From positions 744,001 through 808,000 of the forward strand of contig NW_002476361.1 in the NCBI RefSeq assembly GCF_000189635.1: a stretch of DNA of 64,000 bases. The letters are read 5' to 3'. This document shows positions 13,714 to 27,400 of this stretch, in pieces; within the stretch, counting starts at the first letter, position 1; each line of letters starts with the position of its first letter. The notes beneath the pieces were generated by a model, which did no database searches, was not told the DNA's origin, and saw only the letters and a program-made list of their open reading frames with translations. Source of the DNA: Tetrahymena thermophila SB210. Taxonomy: Eukaryota; Ciliophora; Oligohymenophorea; Hymenostomatida; Tetrahymenidae. The position numbers and the translations under genes were made by a program.

Positions 13714-15926
13714 ATGGATAATTCAAAAATTATTATAGATCAGATATTTTAGAAGCTTAATGCAGACACATCTTTCGATTACTATACTATAAAAGGTTTA
13801 ATTAATCTTATGAGCTATGAAAAACCATAGTATTCTTCCTACGAATTTGTTGGAGCTGGCTTGAATAGCTTAGTTTTGAAAGTCAATGATGACACTGCAT
13901 TGAAAATTATGAAGGTAACTAACCAAAATTTAGAACTTTTGAAAGAACTTGACCAAAGAGTATCTAATTTAAGAACAGCAGGGAAAAATAACTACGTTTA
14001 ATAAGTTGATTCAAGCTATTTCTTATCTGAAAATATTTCTAATACCTCTACTCCTGTCTTTTATGTTTAAGAAATGGATCTATGCACAGGTTATCTTTTT
14101 AAGTTTATTCTATATTTCAACAAATGCTAAATTTTTTTATAATTGCTAAAATTATTAGGAAATTTAGATAGCTATTTATCAGGACTAAATTAAAAAGAAT
14201 AGTCTCTTAATGATACTTAGAATGAAAGAATAGCAATTTAGTTATTAGATGCTCTAATGATTATCCATGCTTTTGGATTCATCCACAATAACATCAAATT
14301 AACTAATATTTTGTATAAGGAGCAAAGTAATGGGCAGATTGTCTTCAAAATAGGTAATTTAATTTGCTTGTAAATGTATGAATTTTTAACTCAATTTAAT
14401 ATTGAAAGCTGATTTGGGACTTTACAGACTTGAAGATTTCTCAAAATGGAATATTTAAGGAAGATTAAATAGAAACGCATAAGTAATTTAGTTATTAATT
14501 AATTTATTTATTTAGCTAAAACTCTTTATAAAACGATTATTTATTTTTTTATGTATTTTGACTAATATTCATTTATTTTTTCAACACTTTATTTATAAAG
14601 AAAACAATCGATATTTATCAACCACAAGAAGCTTATTATAATCAATATAGTTCTAAGGTAATAAATTTAACAAATTATTGCTAAAATATTTGAATTAAAT
14701 AGAAATTTTTTTTTGATACTTTTTATAAGAAATTATTTTAATTTATTCCAATTATTAAATAAATTATCATTTTAGAGTGATTTATTCTGCTTAGGTCTGA
14801 TATTCCTTCAATTAGAAAATACAAACTTTGACTTTTAAAATATGCAAATAAGTGAGTTTGTAGCATTCTAAAACAAACTTGATAAAAATGAATTCCCATT
14901 TGAGGAATCTCTCTTGAAAGACAGTCTTTTGTCTTAGATTATTTAAGAATGGCTAAAAGACATTCCTTCTGAAAGAAAAGATGAAAAAGCTGTTCTGGCT
15001 CATTTGCTTTTAAAATAGAAATAATGTTCTTTAAACGAAGATTTATAAGTATACTCTTTCAACTTTTAAGCTCCCTTATAATAAGTAATAATTATTAATT
15101 CTTATTGAAAAACGCTAAATAAAATATCAGTAAGTATAGGGCTAAGCACAATTATTTTAAGTATCTTCATAACCTTAGTAAAGATAAAAAGAATGGCTTA
15201 TAGATTGGGATTACTTTTAGCAAGAAGGATCTATATTTGAAATGATTAAGGCAACTTTCGAAGCATAAAAAGAAAACTACTTAAACCAATCAGAATTAAA
15301 ACTTATTTTTGAGTAAAATTAAATTTTATTGTATAAAAATTAAATTATTTTGCAATTATAAAATAAGATGTACCAAAGAAAGAAAAAAACTAGCATTAGA
15401 TGATGATTCAATCAGCATCATTTCTAAAGTTTTAAAATAACTTCAGTTTGCTGAGTCTCTTGAATTAAACCTTAAGTATATATATATATATTTCTTTCGT
15501 TCATTCATTTAATTAATCATTCTTTTTTTTTATAGGAAAAACTAAATTGGAGATTTAGGATTAAGAGAATTGAGTGATGCTCTTCTACTTTTTGAGGATT
15601 TAATATAATTAAAATTAGATTTATCGTAAATATTTTTGATAATGTTTGATTTAAATTAATTCTATTTTATATCTAAAGATAAAATATGATCACTGATATG
15701 GGAATAGATTACCTTCGCCACTAACTAAAATAAATCTAATAGCTAAAGAAAGTTGATCTAATTTTTAAGTAACTAAACTTATTATTATTTATCTTATTAG
15801 GTTAAAATTAATTAAATAATTTAATTTTATTATAGTGAAAATGATTTTTCTGATAGTGGAAGTGTAGTTGAGGCCTTTTATAATGATATAAAACCTTTAA
15901 TGAATGAATTTAATATAAGTGTTTGA
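13714..15926 (+). CDS. Kinase-like domain plus leucine-rich repeats (probable pseudokinase)
   Basis: The first half is a protein-kinase fold spread over several exons. The glycine loop is EFVGAGLNSLVLKV, the VAIK-type lysine is in TALKIMKV, and the catalytic loop reads FIHNNIKLTNIL. Subdomain VII is FKIADLGLYRL after an intron splits the isoleucine-alanine junction, the APE-like motif is IYQPQEAYYN, and subdomain IX is SDLFCLGLIFLQL. The catalytic-loop aspartate of HRD is replaced by asparagine, so phosphotransfer is doubtful although the metal-binding DLG remains. The second half has leucine-rich repeats in separate exons (IGDLGLRELSDALL, KQLQFAESLELNL). The stop is taken at 15924-15926; an unusual GTGTTT donor could splice past it into frame at 16042-16310. 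Kinase-LRR fusions are common in ciliates; no substrate is known. Confidence 0.72.
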
Positions 15927-16690
15927 AAATTTCTCATATTTTTATATATTTATCTATCTATTTATTTACTTTATATAAAATATGTATACTTTAATAGTTA
16001 ATTTAATATGTTAAAATATCATTTAATTGCATTTTTTACAGAAAGCTTTAAAAATTATTTAAGTAAAGCTATTGAACCACATTTATTTATTCAAAATAAT
16101 AAAATACCATTAATATCTATTGGGTTTTCCGAGTTTGTTTTGTCTCATTTTAATCATATTTAATATATTAAATTAGAAAACTATTATTTTATTTCAATTT
16201 TTATTTACTTTTAATCTTCATTATTTAAGAAACCATTAAATTCCTCAAAATTTATCCTATTTAAACTTGAGATTATTACCCCTAACATAAATGAAAGGAG
16301 AATAATTTAATGGTATCACATCAATAAGATGGATTTAAGAATATCTTTATGCCTAAATTATAAAAATGAATAAATCATTTTTCTGCTTTTTATGATTAAA
16401 TAATAATCTAAATCTGGTTAATAAATAAATTCATTATCGTTGAATGAATTAATATATAGGTTGATATTTTTAAAATAAAATGCGTTAATTATTTATTTAA
16501 TTTAAGGTTTAAAATAAATTTATTAGAAAGATGATTATAAATAGGAAATAAATTTTAAGATATATAAAATATCACATTTACTTTATATTAAGGTGCTTTA
16601 ATTATTTTATTTTTTGATTTAAATAGAAACAACTTTATTTAAATGATTTAGATAATTTTTAATTTAAGACTACAATTTATAAAATACGCA
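15927..16690. other. Intergenic, possible extra 3' exon
   Basis: AT-rich spacer. A frame after TTTTTTACAG at 16041 (starting SFKNYLSKAIEPHL) stays open for about 90 codons and joins in phase with the kinase-LRR gene only through a GTGTTT donor, so I leave it out of the gene. Confidence 0.35.
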
Positions 16691-19600
16691 ATGGATTTAA
16701 AGGTTGAGAAAAAAAAATAAGATTTATTATTTTTTGTTTTTGAATAATTTGTTGATGGTACCTGGTTAGATTTAGAGGATGAAATCGAAGCTGTTGTTAA
16801 TAAACTGTTAGATAGCAATGCCTAATAATTATAGGTTTTAATGGATGAGCTTATATCTTTAGGGTTAAAAAAAGATAAAGTAAAAACTATTAAAGAAGAA
16901 ATACATAGATTATAGAATGATCATTTAGAAAGTCCTTAAGAAAAATTAAAAAAAGAATATATTTTGCTTTGGCAATTTCTGTAAGAATTAGAATAAAAGC
17001 AATCACTTTAAAAAGATAATGTGCAAAAAATATTTTAATAGCTTGTCAAGCTCATACAATAAAATGATAATGATAGAAAGATCAAACTATTTGTAAACTA
17101 AATGAGCATTTCTAGTTAAGATAGATAAATTCTATATGAAAAACTAAATGATTATATGTAGAAGAAATAATCTTCTTCAAGGAATAAGTTAGAAATCGAA
17201 AATAATTAAGAGAATAAATTTACAAAAAACATATCTTTTAATTAACTTAATTAGAAATCACTTCAATATTTATCAAATTAGACTTAAAGGCAATTATAAA
17301 ATATTCAAAATTAACCAGAATAATAATATTTTGGCGATAAAAATGATGAGACACCAACAGATTGCGGATTTAACTAAAGTGATAGCAACTTGAAAACTCA
17401 ACAATATTTTAGTGATCAATAAATGAATTAAAATAACATGATAAATGTGGTTTCTTCGAATGAAAAATTTTTGCCAATCAAGATTTTATAATAGTTTCCT
17501 GAAAATGGATTTGACCAAGTTTATATAAGAAATATTTTGATGCAAGAAAATGTGAATAAGTTAATATAATCTATTTAAGCAGGAAGCTGTAACTGTGTTG
17601 GTTTTTTAGGCGATTTCAGAATTGCTTTCAAAATATTATCTTGTATGGCTCCAAATCTTATCTAGGTTAATCTTGAAAATGAAATTTTAGATTAGTTTGA
17701 TTTATTGGTTGCTTACACTGATGGTAATACTGTGTTTATGATTTATTAAGATAGCAAATATTTGTTGAAAGAAAATTCTTTTGAGAATAATGATAGAGCT
17801 TTGTACATAAGATATATTCTCGATATTTGCTAAGTAATTGTCCTTTGCATAAATGAAGAAAGCGTGATTAATTGGAGCGATGCTAATCCGTTTCAAAATA
17901 ATATTTCAACAAAAATTAAATTCATTGAAGATAAACAGCTTGATTTTGTTGTAAAAAAAATAGAAACAGAATTTTATAAATAACCAAAAAAATCCCAAAT
18001 AGTTAAATGCTCTCTGGATTGTTAAGAAATAATTTATACTTGGAGTGAAGAAGATAGTTAACAAATTTATTATAGAGAATATTAAAAAAATAAAAATAAA
18101 ATTGAGAAAATATTTGAAGAAATAAATTTTGAAAATTACAAGACAAGCAAGCTTAACTTTTATCAACAATAAGAATTAAAGTAAATTATGTAGCTCGTTT
18201 TTTAATCCTTCATAGGGAATAAGGAATAAATAATTAAAATAGAAGAAATATTTATCAATTTGACAAATCAAATTTAAAAATATCAAACATAATGGCTTGA
18301 AACAAATTTACTTGAAACTTCAAATGTGATTAAATAAAACGACTTTGAAATCTTATTAAAATCATTTTTAGATTAAAAAGATTAAATTTTAAACGCTAAT
18401 GATATAATTTAAAATACTTTAATAGAAATTAATTAAAAATTTAACGGTTATTGCTTAGGATGCATTACAAAAAAATGGAGTTGGTGCAATTAATGTGTTA
18501 GATTACAGATAATATTTTTAAAAATAATATAAAAATTTAAGTAAAACATTGATTTTAAGTAGACAAAATAAATTTCTTTTTTTTAAATTGTTGATGAATA
18601 TAAAAAAAATTAAAAGTTATTCGTAAAAAATTTGGAGAATAAGTAATATGAAGAATTTATAATTCAATTTGAAGAATCATTTAACTATTTTGTTAAAGAA
18701 ATCAATAAATTTAAATAGAAAATATTCATAAAGAAAATCTAAGAGGATAATGTGACTCAATTATTAAAAGAAAAAATTGTAGAACATGCCATTAACACAT
18801 TTGAAAATTAGATAAATAATAACTGGATTTTATTGAAAAATATTTAGTAAGAATTTAATACTTCAAAAGAGAAAGTTCTTTAGGTTTTAGAGTAACAACT
18901 TAATGAAGAACAGAAAAAAATAATAATATTGAGACCGCTTATTAACAAATTTGTATCCAAAAAAAAAAGAAATAATATTCGAATTATATAAAATTTATAT
19001 GATATTAAATTACCTAAAGAAGCACATTCAATATTAAATTACTTTTGCTTTGATTCAGAAATTGATTATATAGCTACCTGCAACTCTTATTGCCCAAAAG
19101 AAGATTAAAAACTCACTATTTGGAAAGTCAGAAGGAATTTTAATGGCAACCAGTAATAAATTTTTGGAAAAGTATTCACAATGAATAGCTCAGATGTATG
19201 CATACATATAAACAGTAAATCTAAATAATGGATAGTTTTTGATAATATCAACAAGAATTAGGCTATGGGAGAAATTAAATAAGATTATTCATTTTCATAG
19301 GAGATGTCCTTTAGTAATGTATATGCATCTAAAATTAAAGAAACAGGACATAATATTAGAAGAGTGGATAATTGTTTTATTCTTAATGGAATTGATGATA
19401 AAATTTTTATTTATGAAAAATAAAAATAATAATATTATGCTGTTTCTCTTGACAGCGATTCTATTGAAATTAAAGTCTTTCAGCTTTGTAAATAAATAAA
19501 TAATGAAATTGTTAACGTGGAAAATCTTAAAATATACAAAGTGTTTAATTGCCTTTCAGATAAAGTGTACGTATTTGAAACAGAAGACTCTTTAAAAATT

Positions 19601-22600
19601 ACAGATTCAAATTATAGGACCAAATTTGAAATAAATTTTGATAGACTTCAATATTAGGACTTTAAAATTATTGACAATTAAACAACAGTTATGATAATAG
19701 TTATTTATTAAGGATGTAACATAGATTCTTATGTAATTACTAATGAGTTAGATTAATAATAGATTTTAGTTGAAAAAGGGTTTGAATAAGAAGCAATTGA
19801 AAAAAGAATAGGAAATCCTATAATCGATAGTTTAGTAGAATCTATTAAAAATTATGGACAAAATTTTACAGAATTAGGATGTCCTCAGTAAAATAATTTA
19901 TTTTGCTTTTATGAAGAAGCAAATCAATCTTAATAATCTTCCAATTTAAGTAAGAAAATTAATTAATACTTAAAAGAATGCTTTTAGGCATTGCAAATAA
20001 ATTATTAAATTACGTATGAAGAAAATTAAAACTCAAGCAATATAGTTTGTATTGTAGATTAAATTTAAAAATTTTTGGAATAATATTCTTAGCCTATTCC
20101 TATTTAGCATCTAAAGCTTTTGTTGCTTACAAGAATACCCATACAGATAAGTACCATAAAGTAATCTAATTACTATCCTTTAATTAACGGCTAACTTTGG
20201 GATCAACTATAATTTCAAAGATCTGAGTCGCTTTTGAAATTAGAAGATGTTAAAAAATAAATTAATTTTGGATGGTTTGAAGAAGTTCTTAGAAATTTAA
20301 AAAATGAGTCTCTTTATGTTATAAGTATTTTTGGGAGATAATCGGTTGGAAAAAGCTCTTTACTTAATAGGATGTTTGGCACAAGATTTGGAGTTTCTGT
20401 TTCAAGATGTACAGATGGAGTTTGGCTTGGATACACCTCTTTAAATGATACCTAAATTCTCGTTCTTGACTGTGAAGGTTTGTTTTCAGTTAGAAGAAGC
20501 AAAGCAGATGAGCTGAAGTTACTTTAGTAAATTACTTTAATCAGTGATTTCAGTATTCTTTTAGCTGGTTTAGAAGCTATTGATAAACCTTTTTAAGAGC
20601 TGCTTAATGATCTTATACTTTCCAACAAAAATAAAAAAGGAGGAGATATTTATTTCTAAGGTTCTTTGGAAATATTGGTGAAGGATATGAATGGATAAAA
20701 TGACAGTAGTAAAATTTAGAAAGAGTTAACACCTATTTATAATTTAAAAATCGATACAAATATTCATTATTTGTATCCGTATTATCATGAAGGATTTAAT
20801 AACAACCTTAAATTGATAAGAAATTAAATTTTATCAAATTTAAATAAAAAGTAATAAAAAGCTGAATAAACTCTTTCTATTTTTAAGTATTCTATTGCAC
20901 AATTATTTTTAGATGATGACACGGATATTGAATTGCTTTACCATAAACTTGAAATTAAAGATCTGACTAATTAATTTAAATAAATATTTTTAGATATCAA
21001 CAAGTTAAAATTAGCTGAAAATGAATCTTAAATAAATTTTACCTACCAAGGAAATAAATCTGAATAATAGTAAATTAAATAAATTGATTAATTTGACTTT
21101 GATATTGAAGAAGAAAAAGAATAAATGAAAGATTAAAAACTGTAAGATTTGACTTAAATTCCTTTGTCTTTTGATCAAACAAAGCTAAAATTAGGCTAAG
21201 ATAGATAACAATCTATAATATCCATAAATCGAATTTTTTTGCAAAAAATATTTGACGATTAATTTAGTAGGCTAAAAATGGTTGATCATAATAATTATTA
21301 CAAATAATTGTAAAATTTTTTTAATGAAGTTTTTTCAAATAGAAAATAATTAGTTATGAATGCCTATGATGCAAAATTAACCAAATTAAGTAAACTCAAA
21401 GCTATATCTAATGAATTCAAAAATGAATTAGATTAATTTATCTCAGAATTGAATGAATAATTCTAAATTTGCTAAAAAAATTGCAAAGAATGTGAAAGGA
21501 GATGTGTCAAATAAAATAACCACATAAGCGATTGTGATTGCCAAACTTCTCATACTTGCATTTATCTGTGCTAAGAATGTACAAATGAGAATTAAGATAA
21601 CAATATAGTGAATTAAGATAACAAAATAATACACTAAGATAATAGCATAGTACACAAAGATAACAATATAATAGACTAAGATAATAACATAGTACACTAA
21701 GATAATAATAAAATAGACTAAGATAACAATATAGTACACTAAGATAACAACTACTTAAACCCTCATCAATGCTAGTTTTTATTTGGACATTTAGGTACAC
21801 ATTTATGCAGCACAAAAACTCATTTCTGTGATTAGACTTGCCAAATTTCATCATGCCAGAACCAATGTAAACTTAAATATAATCACTCCCACTTAATTGC
21901 ACATGATTGCTAATAAAAACACTAATGCAAATATAATTGCAAACTGCATGATAAATGCAAAAAGACTTGTTAGTTAGAAGATGGACATATGGAGGAAGAT
22001 CATTTATGTAATTCAGATAAGTGTTTTGAAAAATGTGTTTTATGTGATAAATAATGCTCTTTTAATAAGCATGATCATGCTAATTTGATATTAGATCCTA
22101 TTAAAAATAAGCAATTGCTTACATTAAAATACATAAATGAATAAAATTATGAAGTTGAAGTAATTGTTGACGCTCATTTATGTGGAGAATCTCATTTGTG
22201 CTTGTAATTATGTCAAAAAGAAGGTATTTGTAATATCAGCTATCAGACAGAGTAAAAATCATGGGTTTCTCAAGAATTAAAAAGATTATTTAGTTATAAT
22301 TTTTATAAACCTTAAAATTAATAATAAAAATGCTCTATTGTTATTCCAAAATGGTAAAGAATGCATAGAGAATTAATTCACTAATGCTCATAATAGCATA
22401 GATGTAATCAAAAATGCCCAGAATGCTTAAGTTTTTGTAAAAAAGATTATAATCATGAAGGAAAGCATTAAGCAGATATTCACAGAAATAAAGAATAGTG
22501 TGTTTTCTTAAATAAAACTGAAGATAAAATATCTATAAACGATCCAATTAACTAAAGAAGTTATAAAGCTGGAGAATCAGCAGAACCAGAAAATTGTTAT

Positions 22601-23644
22601 GATTCCTGCTTAAGATAAGGGAGAGCCCATTTTCACTTAAGAGAATGTTTAGGTGGTGATTTATGTGCTTAAAGCCTTTTCCCATTTGATGCGAGGCATT
22701 CTAAAAGTTAATTCTATCCATATATCAATAAATAATATGACGAAATACTTTGCAAGAAGTATTGGAATTCAATCGATTGGGAAACTCCTCTTTTTAATAA
22801 ATTAAATTAAGAATATGAAACAGAGCTTTGCAATTATGCTTGCTCTCACAAATAACACTTGTAGCAAAATAAAAAAATGAATTTTTGCACTAAAAAAGCT
22901 TGGCACCAAGGAATTCACAACATTAAAAAATCAAACTGTCAACATTAGCTTATTTATGATAATAAAATCCAGATTTGTTTTACAGTAGATACTACAAGCT
23001 CTATGGGTTAAGTATTTGGTCAAATGAAAGCATCAGTTGAAAATATTGTAAACTCTCTAAACATCTAGGATTTTGATATTAAATTTGGGATAGTGTGCTA
23101 TAGGGATCATCCAAACGAAGAAACTTCTTATGGAGAAACTGGTCTAAAAATTTTTTAGTTTGTTAATCGAGCAGATGTTTTAGAAGTTATAAAAAATTTA
23201 GATGCTCGTGGAGGAGGAGATATACCAGAAAATGTAATTTGTGCACTTTACCAAAGTTGTAACTCATTAAAATGGAATAAATAATCATTAAATATAATAA
23301 TTCACATAGGAGATGCCCCACCACATGGATTAGAATATGGAGTAAATAGTAATAATTTAAAATGGACTTTATATGGTTGTCCATGTGGAATTAAAAGGGT
23401 TGATGTCTTTAATTAGCTTAAATCTAAAAATATAAAATATTTTATGGTTAAATGCTCATCTGTATTAAATGAAACAGAAAAACTATTTAAAAAAGATTTT
23501 GGTGAATTTTTTAGAAAAGCAGTAGAAATTTCAAACTTTAACTAAATTAATGAGAAAATAACAGAATTTGTTATCAAGGAAGTTCAAAGTAATTTAGAGT
23601 TTTACCATGTATAACCTTACCCTGATGGTATCAAATAGAATTGA
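16691..23644 (+). CDS. Giant VLIG-like GTPase with Cys/His clusters and C-terminal VWA domain, 2,317 aa
   Basis: One uninterrupted frame of 2,318 codons, no introns. Residues 1-1190 are a helical region without a recognised domain. The G domain (about 1200-1420) has the P-loop IFGRQSVGKSSLLNRMFGTR, switch I VSRCTDGVWLGY and switch II LVLDCEGLFSVRRSKADE. The pattern RCTxGVW..DCEGL is that of very large inducible GTPases (VLIG/URGCP) and guanylate-binding relatives. Residues about 1595-2085 are packed with C and H pairs (CKECERRC, HLCGESHLCLQLC, HRCNQKCPECLSFC), probably zinc-binding, interrupted by an 8-residue tandem repeat. The VWA-like domain (about 2090-2270) has a MIDAS-type VDTTSSMG, IVCYRDHP and GGGDIPEN, closest to the VWA of alpha-kinase VWKA proteins. 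Probably a cytosolic self-assembling GTPase; its function is unknown. Confidence 0.88.
21593..21751 (+). repeat. 24-bp coding minisatellite inside the giant GTPase
   Basis: About seven degenerate units, each encoding eight residues of the form QDNNIVHQ (variants KIIH, SIVH, IIDQ, KIDQ). They sit in the middle of the Cys/His region, between a CxxC pair and the next histidine cluster. The repeat keeps frame. Confidence 0.88.
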
Positions 23645-24418
23645 AATCAATATTTAGAAAATTAAATATAAAAAAATTTTTATTAAAAATAAAATTTATT
23701 TTTGTAATTTATTTATATAGTTAGATAGATTATATTAATTTGAGTTTGTTTGGTTTTCATACTTTATGAATAGAAATTACTAAAAGTTTATTTTACTTAT
23801 TTTTGATACTTCATTTTTTTTGGTAAAAAGAAATTTACTCCGTGATTATTGTTGCAAAGCAAAAGGCTTTACATAGAAAATTAAATTGTTTACCCATTTT
23901 TTTATCAACTTTAATAACTTTTTTCACTTAGTACAATTAATTTATACACTATAATTAGAAATCATTTTCAATAGTTTTATAAGTCTACTGAAATTAAAAA
24001 AATTTTTTTTGAATGGATATAAGTTAGTCTTTTTCATAATTATAATGTGGTTTATATAATAGCATTGCGAATTATTTAACGTGAATATAAATTAGAAATA
24101 ATATAGAAAAAAATGAAGTAAAATAATCGTTTACTTAATTAAATAAATTAGCAATACTTCATCACCTTAATTTAAACGAATACATAAATAATCTTTTTTA
24201 ATACTATAGAGGAAAGTTAGTTGTATAATTATGGTTGATCCAAATATATGTATGTATTTAATATTAATTTATTTATTTTGGATACGTTTTGAGACTATAG
24301 AATTTTTGTAATTTAATTAATTAAAATAATGTAAAATCAAAAAACTTGTATACTGTAGATAATTATTTATTTTAAAAAACAATACATAACTGGATACCTT
24401 TCAAAAAAAAAAGTTAAA
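23645..24418. other. Intergenic
   Basis: About 770 bases of AT-rich DNA between two genes in the same orientation. Nothing recognised. Confidence 0.5.
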
Positions 24419-27400
24419 ATGATATAACAGAAAAAATATTTTAATTAGCTAGAAGATGTAGCTTGCTTTATATCGAGTTATCTCTTTAATTTATTTTTAT
24501 CTTAAAAATTAGTTTCTAAACTCCCATTTTTAGTATCTAACTTGCCTTCATATTGATTTCAAGTAAAAATAATTAAATTTATTTATATTTTTAGCAATTT
24601 TAAATATTAAATTAGAAGAGTATTATGAAAAATTGAATTTTTATTAAAGAGAATATCATTCATATATCTCCTTATTTTTTTAAAAAAAATAAATTTATTT
24701 TTAAATTCTTTTCTTTTACATTAATTTTTTTAAAATATATTAACAGTAGCAATTTAATCGGTTTTGAGGGTTTAAAAAGCTTATGTCCTGCAATAGAAAA
24801 ATGCATTAATCTCTCAAATTTAACTCTTGGTCTTGAGTAAATAAATAAATTTAAAATTTTTAATTTTTTCATATTAATTTATTGTGAAAATAAGAAGTAA
24901 TTAATATATTTTCACTGCTATTTATTTATTATTTTTTTAATACATTAAAAGGAACAATTTAATTGGTGAATAGGGAGTTTAAATATTAGGCCCTGTTTTG
25001 GCAAATTGCATTCATCTTTCCACTTTAATACTCTAATTAGGGTAAGTTTAATCTTTTATATTAATATAGGATATCCATTTCAAAATTAAATGAAAGCCAT
25101 TTAAGCAAAATTTAACGAGATAAATTTATTTGACTAGTCTTTACTTGAAATCAAATTTTATTCTCAATCTATTTATTATATATTTTTTTTGAAACTATTT
25201 AACATTAATAATATTTTTGAAATATTTTAATAGAGGAAATCAAATAGGCCCAGAAGGAACAACAGTCTTAGGATCTTTACTAGCAAAATGTACTAATCTC
25301 TAAACTTTTGAAATCGATCTCTTGTAAAACATACATAAATACATACTTTACTAATTTAAAAGTTAAATAGAAAATTCAATCGAAATTTTTAAAATGATGT
25401 TTTAAATGACTTTATATATTATCATCAGCTTATTTTAAATAAAAAAAATTAATATTTTAATAGTTCTAACGAAATAGGAGATGATGGAGCAAAAGGACTT
25501 GGTTAAACACTATCAAGCTTCAAAAATATCTCGAATTTGACTATTAAACTTGAGTAAAATAAAGAAAATTTAATTAAAAAACAAATTTGATTCAAAGACA
25601 GACTGGAATATTTTTATTTTTATATTTTATTTGATCATTTAACCTACTAATTATTTAAATTTTTAATACATTTTTTCATAATTTTAGATCTTTCATTTTA
25701 ATTTTATCAAAATATATTAAAAAGATAAAATAGAATTGGAATGGATGGTGCATCAGGCTTATGTTAAGAGTTAGAGAATTGCAGTAATCTCTCAAATTTG
25801 ACAATTGTGATATTGTAATATGAATTTTATTAAATATTTTATTTTCTATCATTTAAACTCGTTATTAAAGCAATCAAGCTATTTATTATCTTTGATATTT
25901 TTTTTATAAATTAAACAATTTTATTTTCATTAATGTAATAGAATGAATTAAATCAGAGCTTAGGGTATCGCAAGTATAGGTTCTGCAATTTAAAAGTGCC
26001 CTAAACTTTCCAATTTAACACTTAACGTTTGGTAAAAATTTCATTTATTTTTAATAATTTTCATTATTTTTGAAGCAACACAGTAATTATAAAAAATCAT
26101 AATCAAATTAGTAAAATCTACCATATGCTAAATAAATATCTGATAGAGCAAAAAAAAGAATTTTTCTGATAGATTACAAATTCTTAAATAAATTTCAAAA
26201 AAGCTAAACTTTTTATAATTTTTCATATGAGCTAACTAATTAGTTTGATTTTAATAAAAAGCTACTGTAGAATTGGAAATGGTGGTGCTTCAGCCCTAGG
26301 CTCTTCTTTATCAAAGTGTACAAATCTTACAAAATTGAATCTATATATTGAGTAAAAAATCTTTAAAACATTAACTTATATTTTCAATTTTAACAAACCA
26401 AAATAACTAATTAATTCTACAACTCATAATAAAAGCGATAATTAAATAAGTGCTTAGGGTGCTTAAGACATAGGATCAGGATTAGCAAACTGCAAAAATC
26501 TTAAAAATCTGGAACTTTCTTTCTTGTACAATATTTTTTTTGTTTTATATCTGAATTATTTATTTAAAGATAAATCGATAGTAAGCCAAAAAAATAACTA
26601 ATTAGTATTTTTTTTAAATCATATTTTTAAAAATTTATTTAATATTTTAAAGAGCGAATTAACTTGAGTCATAAGGTGCAACATTTTTATGCAATAACTT
26701 AACTAACTGCACTAATCTCTCAAATTTGACACTTAACCTCACGTAATAATAAATTATTTCATAAAGTCTATTTATAAATCACAATTTAATTTAATTTACA
26801 AGATAGATTTATTTTTAATATTGTTAAATGTGCAATTTCTAAAATTAAATTTATTTTTTGACAATAATTGACCAATTTATTAAAATATACTTAAGTGGTA
26901 ATCAAATTGGTGCTCTTGGTGCAAAAGTCTTAGGGTCTTTGATAAGCTCTATTAATTTCCAAAATTTGAGCCTTATTCTAATGTAAAACATGTTTTATTT
27001 TTATTTTATTATATCCATGTTTAATTTTTCAGATAAAAGTTTAATTTATTTATTTATTTTTACTTACTATTTTTTTATATTGTTGTTTATTTTTTTATTA
27101 ATCCTTGATTTTTAATTTCAAAATATATTTTTTTAAACATTTTTTTCTTTTTATTTTTAATTTTTTTAATTTAAATATTTGAATAAATAGAAATAACTAA
27201 ATTGGTGATGAAGGTACTTAAGCCCTAGGTTCTTCTCTCTCAAAATGCACTAATCTCTAAAATTTGACACTAAGTCTGGGGTAATAAATATTTTTTGATT
27301 TCATTTATTTATTTTGATAATATAAACTTAATATTTAAATTACTTATTTTAAACTTTTCTCTTACAATTTAAAAACTTATTAAAAGTTTCAATTAGATCA

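Noticed and set aside
16042-16310. Possible extra 3' exon of the kinase-LRR gene.
   Set aside because: It needs a GTGTTT donor, unlike the GTAA-type donors used everywhere else in the window; kept as an alternative only.
21593-21751. The regular 24-bp repeat looked briefly like a CRISPR-type array.
   Set aside because: There are no unique spacers; the units are contiguous and in frame within a coding region.
24419-24746. Exact first exons of the LRR gene.
   Set aside because: Several ATG and donor choices are possible and none gives an unambiguous phase into the first LRR exon, so no exon borders are claimed here.
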